From: Paraburkholderia piptadeniae | Lineage (GTDB): Bacteria > Pseudomonadota > Gammaproteobacteria > Burkholderiales > Burkholderiaceae | DNA length: 64,000 nt | Direction of reading: 5' to 3' | Assembly: GCF_900007165.1 (NCBI RefSeq) | Contig: NZ_CYGY02000010.1 | Coordinates: 1-64,000, forward strand | Shown here: piece by piece, positions 38,485 through 47,470 of the stretch | How positions within the stretch are numbered: the stretch's first letter is position 1 | How the letters are laid out: the number at the start of each line of letters is the position of its first letter | The notes under the pieces: generated by a model | Told to the model about the DNA's origin: nothing | The model's database searches: none | The model's input: the letters and a program-made list of their open reading frames with translations, nothing else | Program-made: the position numbers and the translations under genes

Positions 38485-38507
38485 ATTGTGACCAGACTGG
38501 CGACAAT
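38485..38507 (-). promoter_or_regulatory. Palindromic operator candidate upstream of the MarR gene
   Basis: ATTGT-N2-CCAG-A-CTGG-N2-ACAAT, a symmetrical 23-bp element with nine paired positions on each side, ending 16 bases before the MarR start codon. Size, symmetry and position fit an autoregulatory MarR operator. It differs from the TAGATATCTA sites of the oph promoters. Confidence 0.6.
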
Positions 38508-38557
38508 CATAGCGCTTTAGCCGGCGCGAGAGGCACTGTTCCGCAGCGCGCGGCCGC

Positions 38558-39628
38558 TCAGAAGGTGTGGCGAATGCCCACAGTCACGCCCGCCTGGTCC
38601 ATGCCGGGAGCGATGTCCACGCCTGTGCCCCGAATGCCGACATTGGAAAATGAACGATTGGAGACATACGCGCCTTCCGCGTACACATCGGTGCGCTTCG
38701 AGAGCGCGTAGTCGACCAGCAACGCCCCCATCGTCGGGCCGCCGTGCGGATTGCGAAACTGCGTGTGATAGACGCTGGCGGAAACGGAGAGCGGCGTATT
38801 CACCCGCCAGGTCACACCGCCCCAATAGAGCAGCGAACTGGGTGGCACGTCCGTGTTGCGTGTGTTCAGCCAGCGCAGGCCCGCCAGCGCCTTGACGGGC
38901 CCGATGTCGTACGAAAGGCCGAGCAGCGCGCGCTGCTGCGTGTTGCTCTGCGTGGCGATCGAGGTGCCCTGCAACTGGTCGTACGTCACACCGATGCTGA
39001 ACGGCCCACGGTCGTACAGCACCGCGGCGCTCATCTCGCGGCCCACTTTCGTCGCGCCGGGCACGTTGGCACCGTTTGGAATCGTCGAGTCAAAGCCCGT
39101 GCTGTACAACGCCGCGAACGTCACGTCGCCGAGATGCACGCCGTAGCGCACCGAATTGTCCGCGCGGTTCACGAACTGGCTATCCATGCTTTGCGCGGAA
39201 TAGCTCGGATTGAACGTCAGCGCGTCGTACTTGTACATCAGCTCGTAGAGCAGGTTCTGGTGACGTCCGAGCGTAAGCGTGCCGTACGGTGTCGCGAGGC
39301 CAACGAACGCCTTACGGCCGAACAGCCGCCCGCTCTGGCCGAGCGTTCCGTTGTTCACGTTGAATCCGCCCTCGAGCGTGAACAAAGCCTTGTACCCGCC
39401 GCCAAGATCCTCCGAGCCTTTGAGCCCCCAGCGCGATCCGGCAAGATTGCCCGACTGCTCCCGGATCACCGAGCCCGTCTGTTTACCCTGGGCCACGCGG
39501 TTGACGTATTCGACGCCCGCATCGACGATGCCGTACAGCGTGATCGAACTTTGCGCATGGGCCGCCGTGCAGGCGAGCACCAGCAGCCCGCCGCACGCGC
39601 GCGGGAATGTGTGTCCCTTCATGTTCAT
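38558..39628 (-). CDS. Outer-membrane porin, Burkholderia OmpC-like family
   Basis: 356 residues. Signal peptide (GGLLVLACTAAHAQ) followed by SSITLYGIVDAGVEYVNRV, the first strand of the family, then SRWGLKGSEDLGGGYKALFTLEGGFNVNNG and a C-terminal GVTVGIRHTF ending in Phe. A trimeric channel; in this locus it probably admits phthalate across the outer membrane (inference). No oph palindrome is seen immediately upstream. It is followed by ophC on its upstream side with about 100 bp between. Confidence 0.92.
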   Translation of the reverse strand: MNMKGHTFPRACGGLLVLACTAAHAQSSITLYGIVDAGVEYVNRVAQGKQTGSVIREQSGNLAGSRWGLKGSEDLGGGYKALFTLEGGFNVNNGTLGQSGRLFGRKAFVGLATPYGTLTLGRHQNLLYELMYKYDALTFNPSYSAQSMDSQFVNRADNSVRYGVHLGDVTFAALYSTGFDSTIPNGANVPGATKVGREMSAAVLYDRGPFSIGVTYDQLQGTSIATQSNTQQRALLGLSYDIGPVKALAGLRWLNTRNTDVPPSSLLYWGGVTWRVNTPLSVSASVYHTQFRNPHGGPTMGALLVDYALSKRTDVYAEGAYVSNRSFSNVGIRGTGVDIAPGMDQAGVTVGIRHTF

Positions 39629-39729
39629 TTGTATTATGGATTCCTGATTATATTGTGTTGTCCCCTTCCACGCTGGCGTCGCGCAGCCGGTAACGGGCGG
39701 ATGCGCGACGCGACGACTGCCGCGGGAGG

Positions 39730-40722
39730 TCAGATCTTGAAGCTCTCGAGGCTCGCTGGATGGAACAGCTCAGCGGGTTGAAGGCGCCGGCTCGACAAGC
39801 CCTCGGCGTGGTGCTGCGCAAGGAAGCGGTCGATCACGTGCTCGTTGCTGGCGAATCCGTACGACCAGAAGTCGGAGCCCATCAAACGTCGCGCGTTGCG
39901 CAACTGGTCTTCGATGAACGGCAGTGTCACCTTGGTCGCCGAGGTGTCGCTCAAACGCGCGAGCGCCACCTGCTTCGCGTGCTCGAACGCCTTCGCGATA
40001 GCGCCAGGCAGCCACGGATGCTGCTCCGCCAGCGTCTTGCGGATGCCGAGCGTGTGCATGATCGGAAAGAGCTTCCTGCGCTCGTACCACTCGGCAGCGC
40101 GCTGTTGGGGGTCATCGAAGAGGTACTTGACCTTGGGATGCCCGCGCTCGAAGCACGACGGCGCGCGCGGCCCGATCACGCCGTCGATCTCGCCGTCGGC
40201 CAGCAGGTTCGAGATCGTCTGCCCTTCGGGCGCATTTTCCAGCACGACGCCTTCGGGCAGCTTGAGCGCGATCTTCTCCACACGCGTCGGGTCCTCGTAG
40301 CCGCCGCGCACCCAGCGGATATCCGAAGCCTTCACGCCATATTCCTCTTCGAGAAAGAGCCGCACCCACACGTTGGCCGTGAGCTGGTATTCCGGCACGC
40401 CGATGCGTTTGCCCTTCAGGTCCTCGGGCCGGTCGATCCCACGGTCGGAACGCACGTAGATCGAGCTGTGCCGGAACGCGCGCGACGGAAACACCGGCAC
40501 GGCGATGTAGGGCGAGGTGCCCGCGGCCGTCTTCACCGAATAGCTGCTCAGCGAAAGCTCGCAAATGTCGTAATCCGCGTGCCGGAACGCGCGAAAGAAA
40601 ATTTCCTCCGGGTCCTGCAGCATGAACACAGGATCGACGCCGTCGATCTGGACGTCGCCGTCGATCAACGGCCGCATCCGGTCGTAATTGCCCACGGCGA
40701 TCGAAAGTTGAAGCTTGCTCAT
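39730..40722 (-). CDS. ophC: 4,5-dihydroxyphthalate decarboxylase
   Basis: 330 residues from the ATG at 40722 (AGGAG just upstream), the family length; the open frame to 40833 is not used. MSKLQLSIAVGNYDRMRPLI at the N-terminus and the middle segment YICELSLSSYS-like (YDICELSLSSYSVKT) match Pht5/OphC. These decarboxylases adopt a type-2 periplasmic-binding-protein fold although cytoplasmic and lacking a signal peptide (family knowledge), as here. It yields protocatechuate, which needs pca or lig genes not in this window. Located after ophD in the same operon, as in DBO1. Confidence 0.92.
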   Translation of the reverse strand: MSKLQLSIAVGNYDRMRPLIDGDVQIDGVDPVFMLQDPEEIFFRAFRHADYDICELSLSSYSVKTAAGTSPYIAVPVFPSRAFRHSSIYVRSDRGIDRPEDLKGKRIGVPEYQLTANVWVRLFLEEEYGVKASDIRWVRGGYEDPTRVEKIALKLPEGVVLENAPEGQTISNLLADGEIDGVIGPRAPSCFERGHPKVKYLFDDPQQRAAEWYERRKLFPIMHTLGIRKTLAEQHPWLPGAIAKAFEHAKQVALARLSDTSATKVTLPFIEDQLRNARRLMGSDFWSYGFASNEHVIDRFLAQHHAEGLSSRRLQPAELFHPASLESFKI

Positions 40723-40768
40723 TCCTGCTCCTGTCTGACTGTCAAAATGCGGTCCGTCACGTGCATCG

Positions 40769-42115
40769 TCACGCGCCGGACTGAGGCGCCTGCCGCTCGC
40801 GCGGCACGCCGAAGAAGACGGCAATGCCGCCAATGAACACGAGCGCCGCGACCAGCAGGATGCCGGCCGAGAAGCTGCCGGTTACGCTCTTCACCCAGCC
40901 AAGGACGATCGGCGCGAAGAAAGCGCCCACCTGCCCAAGACTGCTGATGACGCCGATTCCGCCCGCAGCCGCCTCGCCTTTGAGGTAGTTCGGCGGAATG
41001 GTCCAGATGATGGCGGCGGCCGCGAAATAGCTCACTGCAACGAGACTCAGGCACGCGATTGCGGCAGCCGAGTTGTGCGTGAGAATCGTGAGCAGCACCG
41101 CGCCCGTTGCGCCCGCTGTCGTCGACAACACGAAGTGCCAACGGCGCTCGAGCCGCAGATCGGAGCTGCGCGCGATCAGCAGCATGGCGACGGCGCCGAC
41201 GATGTATGGCAGCGCGGACAGCAAGCCGATCTGCAACATGTTGGAAACGCCCGCCTGCTTGATGATGGTAGGTGTCCAGTAATTGAGGATGGTCCCGCAA
41301 ATGGGCACCGTGGCCCAGCCTGCGGCGATCACATACACGCGCGGGTCGCGCAGCGCGACGAGCAGACGGCTCGGCGCATCGTGCGGCTTCTGCCGGTGTT
41401 CTTCCTCGAGCGCGTCCATGACGATGCGTTTTTGCTCATCCGTGAGCCACGACGCATCCTGTGGCTTGTCCGTCAGGTAAAACCACGCGACCACGCCGGC
41501 GATCACGGCGGGCAAGCCTTCGAGAAAGAACAGCCACTGCCAGTTGCGAAAGCCCCATACACCCATGAAGTTTTCGAGGATCAGCCCCGAAAGCGGGCCG
41601 CCGATAATACCCGCGGCGGCAATCGCGAGCAGAAATCGCGACGTGATGCGCGCGCGGCGTTTCGCGGGATACCAGTACGAGAGGTAGAGAATGATCCCTG
41701 GCCAGAAGCCCGCCTCCGCGGCGCCGAGCAGCGTCCGAGCGAGGTAGAACTGCCAGGGTGCGGTCATGAAGGCCATTGCGGTGGAAATGGCGCCCCACAG
41801 CAGCATGATCCGCGTAACGGTCCGGCGAGCGCCGATGCGCCTGAGCAGCAGCGTGCTCGGAACTTCCAGCAGGATGTAGCCGATGAAGAACAGGCTCACG
41901 CCGAGCCCATACGCGGCATCGCTCAAGCCGAGGTCGTGCTTCAACTGCAACTGCGCGAAGCTGACGTTGACGCGATCGAGATAGTTCAGGACCCAGCAAA
42001 AGAAAAGAAAGGTCATCAACCTTAGTGTGACCTTGCGATACGTCGCCTCGACGACCGCCGAATCGGCGACACGAAGCGGGGGCGCATCCTCGTAGCTCAA
42101 CGTTGAATCTGTCAT
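40769..42115 (-). CDS. ophD: MFS phthalate permease
   Basis: 448 residues from the ATG at 42115 ([15 protein letters not shown]) with AGGAG upstream; the frame is open to 42205. About twelve membrane segments. The anion:cation symporter (ACS) signature is evident: [17 protein letters not shown] in helix 1 and [20 protein letters not shown] in helix 2, and a hydrophilic central loop ([16 protein letters not shown]). It should import phthalate with protons. First gene of the ophDC operon, 46 bp before ophC, with an oph palindrome 93 bases upstream. Confidence 0.92.
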   Translation of the reverse strand: MTDSTLSYEDAPPLRVADSAVVEATYRKVTLRLMTFLFFCWVLNYLDRVNVSFAQLQLKHDLGLSDAAYGLGVSLFFIGYILLEVPSTLLLRRIGARRTVTRIMLLWGAISTAMAFMTAPWQFYLARTLLGAAEAGFWPGIILYLSYWYPAKRRARITSRFLLAIAAAGIIGGPLSGLILENFMGVWGFRNWQWLFFLEGLPAVIAGVVAWFYLTDKPQDASWLTDEQKRIVMDALEEEHRQKPHDAPSRLLVALRDPRVYVIAAGWATVPICGTILNYWTPTIIKQAGVSNMLQIGLLSALPYIVGAVAMLLIARSSDLRLERRWHFVLSTTAGATGAVLLTILTHNSAAAIACLSLVAVSYFAAAAIIWTIPPNYLKGEAAAGGIGVISSLGQVGAFFAPIVLGWVKSVTGSFSAGILLVAALVFIGGIAVFFGVPRERQAPQSGA

Positions 42116-42208
42116 GTCCGGGGCTCTCCTGGTTTCAGACTTTTTTGTCTGCGGAAACGGACAAACATTCCCTCCCGACGAGGGTCTTGCGTCTGCGTTC
42201 CGCATAAT

Positions 42209-42218
42209 TAGACATCTA
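42209..42218 (-). promoter_or_regulatory. oph-type palindrome upstream of ophD
   Basis: TAGACATCTA, one substitution from TAGATATCTA, in an AT-rich stretch (ATAATTAGACATCTAG) upstream of the ophD start. It lies 84 bp from the equivalent ophA1 site in the same divergent intergenic region. Confidence 0.5.
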
Positions 42219-42293
42219 GTAATTAGGCTACGGGGCGTTGGTCACGCTGGCAAGTGGGGGTTTATACCGACGGGGGGATTGCGCTGGATCAAC

Positions 42294-42322
42294 TTGCTTA
42301 ATTAGATCTCTAGCAATATCAT
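42294..42322 (+). promoter_or_regulatory. ophA1 promoter with palindromic operator
   Basis: TTGCTT (42294-42299), 17-base spacer, TATCAT (42317-42322). The spacer contains TAGATCTCTA (42303-42312), a one-mismatch version of TAGATATCTA. Its distance to the start codon (53 bases) equals that of the ophA2 site, so one regulator probably acts on both. Confidence 0.6.
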
Positions 42323-42365
42323 ACGCTCCATGGTAGCGAAACGAATCGAGCGGAAGGAGACAGGC

Positions 42366-43331
42366 ATGACCACCCCCGAAGGCGGTTTTCTGCATCTGAA
42401 GATTGCGGAAAAGGAGAAAATTGCGCGCGACATCTGGCGCTTTGAGCTAACCCATCCGCAGGACGCCCCGCTGCCGCCGTTCGAAGCAGGGTCGAATTTG
42501 ACCGTCGTTGTGCCCAACGGCGCGCGTCGCAGCTATTCGCTCTGCAACGACTCACAGGAGCGAGATCGCTACGTCATTGCGGTGAAGCGGGACCGCCACG
42601 GGCGAGGCGGTTCCATGAGCCTCGTCGACGAAACCTCCGCAGGGGACGTGATCGAGGTCTCGCTGCCGCGAAACGAATTCCCGCTCGACGAGCGGGCGAA
42701 ATCGTTCATTCTCGTCGCTGGAGGCATCGGCATTACGCCCATGCTGTCGATGGCGCGCCAGCTCCGGGCGGAAGGCCTGAGACAGTTCAAGCTGTATTAC
42801 CTGGCCCGCGATCCGGAGGGCACCGCGTTTCTTGACGAACTCAGCAGCAATGAGTGGCGCGCGGCGGTAAAGATTCACCACGACTTCGGCGACCCGGCGA
42901 AATCGTTCGACTTCTGGCCCGTATTCGAGAGGTCGAAGTCGGCACAACACGTCTACTGCTGCGGGCCGCAGGCGCTGATGGACACCGTGCGCGACATGAC
43001 GGGCCATTGGCCGTCCGGCACCGTGCACTTCGAGAGCTTCGGGGCGAGCAACGCCAACGCACGGGAAAGCACGCCATTTACGGTTCGGCTCAAGCGCAGC
43101 TGCACGTCTCTGGAGATCCCCGCCGACCGCTCGATCCTCGACGTGCTGCGCGCCACGAACGTGCGGGTGCCAAGCTCGTGCGAAAGCGGCACCTGTGGCT
43201 CATGCCGCACAGGACTATGCTCGGGAGAGGCCGACCATCGGGATCTCGTACTGCGCGATGACGAAAAGGAAACTCAGATCATGGTCTGTGTTTCGCGCGC
43301 GAAATCTGCGGAGCTAGTGCTGGATCTCTGA
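42366..43331 (+). CDS. ophA1: Phthalate dioxygenase reductase
   Basis: 321 residues from the ATG at 42366 (AAGGAG 6 bases upstream), the length of the structurally known B. cepacia enzyme. FMN domain with RRSYSLCND (about residue 56) and GRGGSMSL, NADH domain with VAGGIGITPMLSMARQL and VYCCGPQALMD, and a C-terminal plant-type [2Fe-2S] domain with four ligand cysteines at about 272, 277, 280 and 308 (CESGTCGSC and VCVSR). Transfers electrons from NADH through FMN to OphA2. It is a monocistronic unit on the plus strand, divergent from ophDC, as in DBO1. Confidence 0.95.
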   Translation: MTTPEGGFLHLKIAEKEKIARDIWRFELTHPQDAPLPPFEAGSNLTVVVPNGARRSYSLCNDSQERDRYVIAVKRDRHGRGGSMSLVDETSAGDVIEVSLPRNEFPLDERAKSFILVAGGIGITPMLSMARQLRAEGLRQFKLYYLARDPEGTAFLDELSSNEWRAAVKIHHDFGDPAKSFDFWPVFERSKSAQHVYCCGPQALMDTVRDMTGHWPSGTVHFESFGASNANARESTPFTVRLKRSCTSLEIPADRSILDVLRATNVRVPSSCESGTCGSCRTGLCSGEADHRDLVLRDDEKETQIMVCVSRAKSAELVLDL

Positions 43332-43403
43332 GCACGCATCGTCGGAGTTACGTTCGCCCCCTCACAGTTCGTGCGCCCACGTCGAACCTGCTCGCGCCAG
43401 ATC

Positions 43404-43613
43404 ATGCGGATGCCTGTGTCCCAGACGAACGCGACCTATGGCACCAAGGCTGCAAGAAGCCGCCGTCACCTGGCTGCTCTCGACATCGAGTTCGCCCGTC
43501 AATGGTGCAAGGCTGCCGAAACGGCGCACGAACTCGAAACGCGCTACACGCTCGTGCTTCCCGATGAAACGATCATGCGGCCCAGCAACCTGTCATCGCC
43601 GTTGAGCCCATGA
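43404..43613 (+). CDS. Possible small hypothetical ORF after ophA1
   Basis: About 69 residues in an otherwise empty 314-bp gap; composition looks protein-like in the middle (LAALDIEFARQWCKAAETAHELETRY), but there is no clear ribosome-binding site and no recognisable family. It may be a gene remnant or chance. Nothing else is seen between 43332 and 43645. Confidence 0.2.
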   Translation: MRMPVSQTNATYGTKAARSRRHLAALDIEFARQWCKAAETAHELETRYTLVLPDETIMRPSNLSSPLSP

Positions 43614-43645
43614 CGCTTCACCTTGCCGCTAGCGCGAACTGAAGC

Positions 43646-44224
43646 TCACCCCATCGGCTTCACGCCGATCCACCACCCGTGCAGGAAGAACGCGAACACG
43701 ACCCAGGCGACGACGCCGACCACGACGGGAATCACATCTCGCGAGAAGCTCCCGCCCGGATAGACGATGCCTTCGACGCGATCCCGCCTTCGCGCGGCGG
43801 CGACATCGGCGAGCGCCCAGACGAGAAACGCGCCGAACAGGATGACCGCGTTCAGCGTCCCGTTCGCCAGCAGATGCGCGAAGGCCCACAGCGCGACGCT
43901 GATCGTCATCGGATGCTTGACCAGCGCCTTGAAGTGATTACCCGGCACGTACGCGGCCGGAAAGAGGATGAACGCAACGAGCGTGAGGATGCCCGCGAGA
44001 TGCGGCGCCCATGCGGGCGGCGACCAGAGCATGACGGGCTCGCGCCGCGCGAGTCCATATCCCCAGATGATCAGCACGAGTCCGATGATGGACACGATGG
44101 AATACGCGCCCTTCCACGGCTTCTCGCCCATCTGCGCGATCCGCGCCTTGCGCCAGTCGTCCGCGAAAATGCGGACGGAATGCGCACCCAGGAACAACAA
44201 CAACCCCAATATCAATGCGATCAC
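43646..44224 (-). CDS. NnrU-family integral membrane protein
   Basis: 192 residues from a GTG start at 44224 with GAGGAG 6 bases upstream; no ATG gives a sensible start. Six hydrophobic segments: VIALILGLLLFLGAHSVRIF, IVSIIGLVLIIWGYGL, LAGILTLVAFILFPAAYV, ISVALWAFAHLLANG, VILFGAFLVWALADV and a C-terminal one. NnrU, first seen in denitrifiers, is related to methyltransferase-like isoprenylcysteine/NnrU membrane proteins; its role is unclear. The conserved HPM (KHPMTI) and AHLLANG motifs are present. It sits 146 bp after the ABC transporter genes on the same strand. Confidence 0.85.
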   Translation of the reverse strand: MIALILGLLLFLGAHSVRIFADDWRKARIAQMGEKPWKGAYSIVSIIGLVLIIWGYGLARREPVMLWSPPAWAPHLAGILTLVAFILFPAAYVPGNHFKALVKHPMTISVALWAFAHLLANGTLNAVILFGAFLVWALADVAAARRRDRVEGIVYPGGSFSRDVIPVVVGVVAWVVFAFFLHGWWIGVKPMG

Positions 44225-44370
44225 GGCGGCTCCTCGTGTCGGATGTCGACAGGTTGCCGCGATTGTCCCGCATGATGTCTGCCGTGCCAATACGGGCGCC
44301 GATTGAAAGCGGGCTGATCGTGCGCGTGCAACGGATTGTGTCGGCAACCAACAACACGCCGAGCCGCCGC

Positions 44371-45144
44371 TCACGCCCCTTGCGTGCGCATCGCGCGATA
44401 TTCGCGCCTGACGATGTCCATCAGCTCGGCAACGGACGTGCTGACCGTCTCGCGCTGATACGTCACGCGCCCGCGTTGCATCAGCATCACGCGATCGGCG
44501 ATATCGAGCGTCTGCGCGTAGTTGTGCATGATCATGATGATCGACAGACCGCCCTTCTCCTTCAACCGCAGGATCAGATCGATGATGAGCCCCGCTTCGC
44601 GCGCGCCCATCGCAGCGAGCGGCTCGTCGAGCAGCAGGATCTTCGCGTTCGAGTTGACCGCGCGCGCCACCGCGATAGCTTGCCGTTGTCCGCCCGAAAG
44701 CTGCTCGACAGCGAGGTCCACCGACGGCACATGCACGCCGATCTCTTCGAGACATTCCGCGGCGCGCTCGCGCATCGCGCGGTGGTTCAACAGACGGAAC
44801 GGCCCGGGCCTGAGAATCTCCCGGTTCAGGAACATGTTGTGGTAGATGCTCAGCGAGTTGGCGAGCGCGAGATCCTGATACACGCATTCGATGCCGAGCG
44901 AACGCGCGTGATCGACGGAACGCAGCATCGTTTCCTGGCCGCCGAGAAACAGCTTGCCGCTCGTCTGCTGATGAAAACCGGTGAGGATCTTGATGAGCGT
45001 CGATTTGCCCGCGCCGTTGTCGCCCAGAATGCCGAGGATTTCCCCTTGCCTGAGCGTCAGCGACACGCCGTCGAGCGCGGTCACGGCGCCGAAGCGCTTG
45101 ACGATGTCCTCCCCGCGCAGCGCTTCTTCCGGCGACGAGGACAT
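44371..45144 (-). CDS. Sugar ABC importer ATPase, single-domain FrcA type
   Basis: 257 residues from the ATG at 45144 (GGAGA upstream); the frame is open to 45828 but overlaps the permease. One ABC domain only: Walker A GDNGAGKST (about residue 41), signature LSGGQRQAI, Walker B ILLLDEPLAAM and a switch His in MIMHNYAQT. CUT2 ATPases normally have two domains; the half-size form is known in FrcA-type fructose importers. The ATG overlaps the permease stop (TGATG), so synthesis is coupled. Confidence 0.88.
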   Translation of the reverse strand: MSSSPEEALRGEDIVKRFGAVTALDGVSLTLRQGEILGILGDNGAGKSTLIKILTGFHQQTSGKLFLGGQETMLRSVDHARSLGIECVYQDLALANSLSIYHNMFLNREILRPGPFRLLNHRAMRERAAECLEEIGVHVPSVDLAVEQLSGGQRQAIAVARAVNSNAKILLLDEPLAAMGAREAGLIIDLILRLKEKGGLSIIMIMHNYAQTLDIADRVMLMQRGRVTYQRETVSTSVAELMDIVRREYRAMRTQGA

Positions 45145-46142
45145 CACAGCTCTCCTTTGCGCGCGAGACGTACGACGTGGATATTGAAGATCATCGCCGC
45201 GAGAATCGCCGCGCCGAGAATCATGTTGAACGTGAACGCGTTGATGCCGATCAGCGTGAAGCCATCGTTCAGAATGCCGAGCACGGCCGCGCCGATCAGC
45301 CCGCCGATGATCGTCCCCGAGCCGCCCGCGAGCGGCGTGCCGCCGATCACGGCAGCGGCGACGGCAAGGAACATGATCTGGTTGCCGCCCGCTTGCGGAT
45401 CGATCGACGAAATGCGGAAGCATTCGAGCATGCCCGTCAATCCCGCGAGCACCGCCGCAAGCACGAAGTTGCCGAGCTTCAGGCGCCTGACATGAATACC
45501 CGCCTCGCTCGCGCCGAGCGGATTCGCCCCGGACGCGATCGTATGCAGGCCCCAGCGCGTGTGACGCAGCAACACATGCATGATCACCGCGAGCGCGATC
45601 GCCCAGATGATCTCGCTGTAGCCCCACGCTCCCATGAACTCGGCAAAGAGACCGTCCTCGGGCGGGGAAACGGGCGTGCCTCTCGATATCGTCAGCGTGA
45701 AGCCGTTGACGAAGAAGAGCGTGCCGAGCGTCGTGACGAACGACGGAATCCGCAGATAGACCGTGACCGCTCCGTTGACGAATCCGATCAGGCCCGCCGC
45801 GACCAGCCCCGCGATCACCGAGAGCCATGCCGGCAGGCCCGCCTCGTTCGTGAAATGCATGATGAAAGGCGCGAACGCGAACACCATGCCGGCGGAAAGA
45901 TCAATCTCTCCGCCGATCATCAACATGATTTCGCCGAATGCGATGATGGCGACGGGAGCGATGAACTGCGACAGGTTTTGCAGGCTCGCCGACGTCAGCA
46001 GGAAGTCGTGATTGGCCGTCTCGAAGTACGCGCACAGAATGACGGCGACCGCGAGGATGCGAAGCTCGCTCGAACGCAGAAACGACCGCGACGAGCGTCG
46101 CGGCCGTTGCGCCTTCTTGATGTCCGCTACAGGAGACGTCAC
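45144..46142 (-). CDS. Sugar ABC importer permease (FrcC/RbsC-like)
   Basis: 332 residues with about ten membrane segments. The CUT2 signature is MLMIGGEIDLSAGMVFAFAP near residue 80, and GGTPLAGGSGTIIGGLIGAAVLG near 275. An 18-residue basic N-terminus (KKAQRPRRSSRS) precedes the first helix. It overlaps the binding-protein gene by 4 bp and the ATPase gene by 1 bp, so all three subunits are translationally linked. Confidence 0.9.
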   Translation of the reverse strand: MTSPVADIKKAQRPRRSSRSFLRSSELRILAVAVILCAYFETANHDFLLTSASLQNLSQFIAPVAIIAFGEIMLMIGGEIDLSAGMVFAFAPFIMHFTNEAGLPAWLSVIAGLVAAGLIGFVNGAVTVYLRIPSFVTTLGTLFFVNGFTLTISRGTPVSPPEDGLFAEFMGAWGYSEIIWAIALAVIMHVLLRHTRWGLHTIASGANPLGASEAGIHVRRLKLGNFVLAAVLAGLTGMLECFRISSIDPQAGGNQIMFLAVAAAVIGGTPLAGGSGTIIGGLIGAAVLGILNDGFTLIGINAFTFNMILGAAILAAMIFNIHVVRLARKGEL

Positions 46143-47218
46143 CCTTTGATCGCTCCCGTGTGCGGAACGATTTGCGGCTTCGTGCTCTTGCCTTCGTAGC
46201 GTGTCGACGTGTTCAGGTAAGGATCGACGGAGGCCTTCGTCACGAACTTCAAACCGGTGTTGACGTTGGCCGGTCCGACGAGCCCGCCCGATGCGAGATA
46301 CACGAACGCCTGGACCACGGTATAAAAGCCTTGCACGTAAGGCTGCTGATCGATCGTGAAGTCGAGGAAGCCATCGTGGATCAGCTGCACGGTGCGCGGC
46401 AACAGGTCGAAGCCGCCGCCGTGCACGCCCTTCGCCGGCAGGTTGTTCTCTTTCATCACTTCGGCGACGCCCTGGGTGCTGCCCGCGTCGACCGCGAACA
46501 TCCCCTTCAGGTCCTGGTGGCCCAGATAGAACGACTTGATCTTCGAAAGCTCTTCGTTGACGGTCGCCCCCGTCGCGATGGTCTGCACGTCGATCTTCTT
46601 GCCCGACTTCTTGATCGCGGCGACGGCGCCGTCCAGCCGCGGCTGGATGTTCAGCTGGCCGGGCGTCGCGATGAAGAGTCCGACCAGACCGCTGTCGATC
46701 AGGCTCGCGATTCGCTCGCCCATCTGATAGCCGGACAGATACAGGTCCTGGCCGATGTACGACAGACGCGGATTCGACGAGCCCTGGGGCGCGTCGGCGT
46801 TATAGGCGAACACGGGAATGCCCGCGTCGAGCGCCGCCTGGATCGGCTTGTCGAAAGCCTTCGGATCGACGATCGGCACGGCAATCGCATCGGCCTTCCC
46901 GGCGATCGCCGCGTTGACGGCATTCACCATCTCGGCGATGTCGGCGTTGGCCGAGCCCGTCCACTGGTAGTCCATGCCGAGCAAAGCGGTGGAGTCCTGA
47001 ATGCCGTACTGCGTCGGGACAAAGAATGGGTTTGTCGTCACGTGATTGACGAATACGATCTTCCAGCGCTTGTGAGCCGGAAACGGCCCCGCCTCGGCAG
47101 CCTGCGCCGGCGTGATCGCGCCGCCGAGCACTGCCAACGCTGCACCGAGGCCAGCGCCCTGCAGCATTCCACGACGCATGCTCTGGACTTCGTCCTTGGG
47201 TTCCTGCTTACCGGCCAT
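46139..47218 (-). CDS. Periplasmic sugar-binding protein with Tat-like signal
   Basis: 359 residues from the ATG at 47218 with GGAGA upstream; the frame is open to 47305 but lacks a ribosome-binding site there. The N-terminus holds a twin-arginine motif followed by a mild hydrophobic stretch (SMRRGMLQGAGLGAALAVLGG) and an AQA-type cleavage site. Tat export is unusual for CUT2 binding proteins and implies folding or cofactor needs in the cytoplasm. The mature part (KIVFVNHVTTNPFFVPTQYG and FAYNADAPQG) is a type-1 periplasmic fold. Ligand unknown; proximity to the tetronate operon hints at a polyol or sugar acid. Confidence 0.85.
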   Translation of the reverse strand: MAGKQEPKDEVQSMRRGMLQGAGLGAALAVLGGAITPAQAAEAGPFPAHKRWKIVFVNHVTTNPFFVPTQYGIQDSTALLGMDYQWTGSANADIAEMVNAVNAAIAGKADAIAVPIVDPKAFDKPIQAALDAGIPVFAYNADAPQGSSNPRLSYIGQDLYLSGYQMGERIASLIDSGLVGLFIATPGQLNIQPRLDGAVAAIKKSGKKIDVQTIATGATVNEELSKIKSFYLGHQDLKGMFAVDAGSTQGVAEVMKENNLPAKGVHGGGFDLLPRTVQLIHDGFLDFTIDQQPYVQGFYTVVQAFVYLASGGLVGPANVNTGLKFVTKASVDPYLNTSTRYEGKSTKPQIVPHTGAIKG

Positions 47219-47392
47219 GTCATTCTCCAGTCTTTGAGTTATTGAATAACTTGCTGTGCATGACGGCGCAGGCGAGGGAAGCGCCGGTGCCGGGAGGCAC
47301 CACACTTCACGAACCCCGTGTGCATGCGTGTGCCCCTGACAACCCTGCGGAAAATCCTATATCACGTACTTTTGCCGATTAATCAACGTATA

Positions 47393-47419
47393 CCCTAAAG
47401 TAGTCGGACTATTTAAGGG
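47393..47419. promoter_or_regulatory. Near-palindromic operator candidate upstream of the FrcBCA-like operon
   Basis: CCCTAAAGTAGTC and GGACTATTTAAGGG form an imperfect inverted repeat of about 26 bp with two mismatches, 174 bases before the binding-protein start. No regulator gene is adjacent, so the binding factor is unknown. AT-rich DNA (GATTAATCAACGTATA) just left of it could hold promoter elements. Confidence 0.45.
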
Positions 47420-47470
47420 CTGCCTATAGAGTGCTGCTTCCGGACCGTTTCAGGGGCCGCTCCACAACGA

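Noticed and set aside
39730..40722. Calling ophC a periplasmic binding protein of an ABC or TRAP importer
   Set aside because: The fold is similar, but there is no signal peptide and the sequence and ophD neighbour fit 4,5-dihydroxyphthalate decarboxylase.
46160..47245. 361-codon plus-strand frame antisense to the sugar-binding protein
   Set aside because: A shadow of a well-supported gene; sequence rich in R, H and D without domain features.
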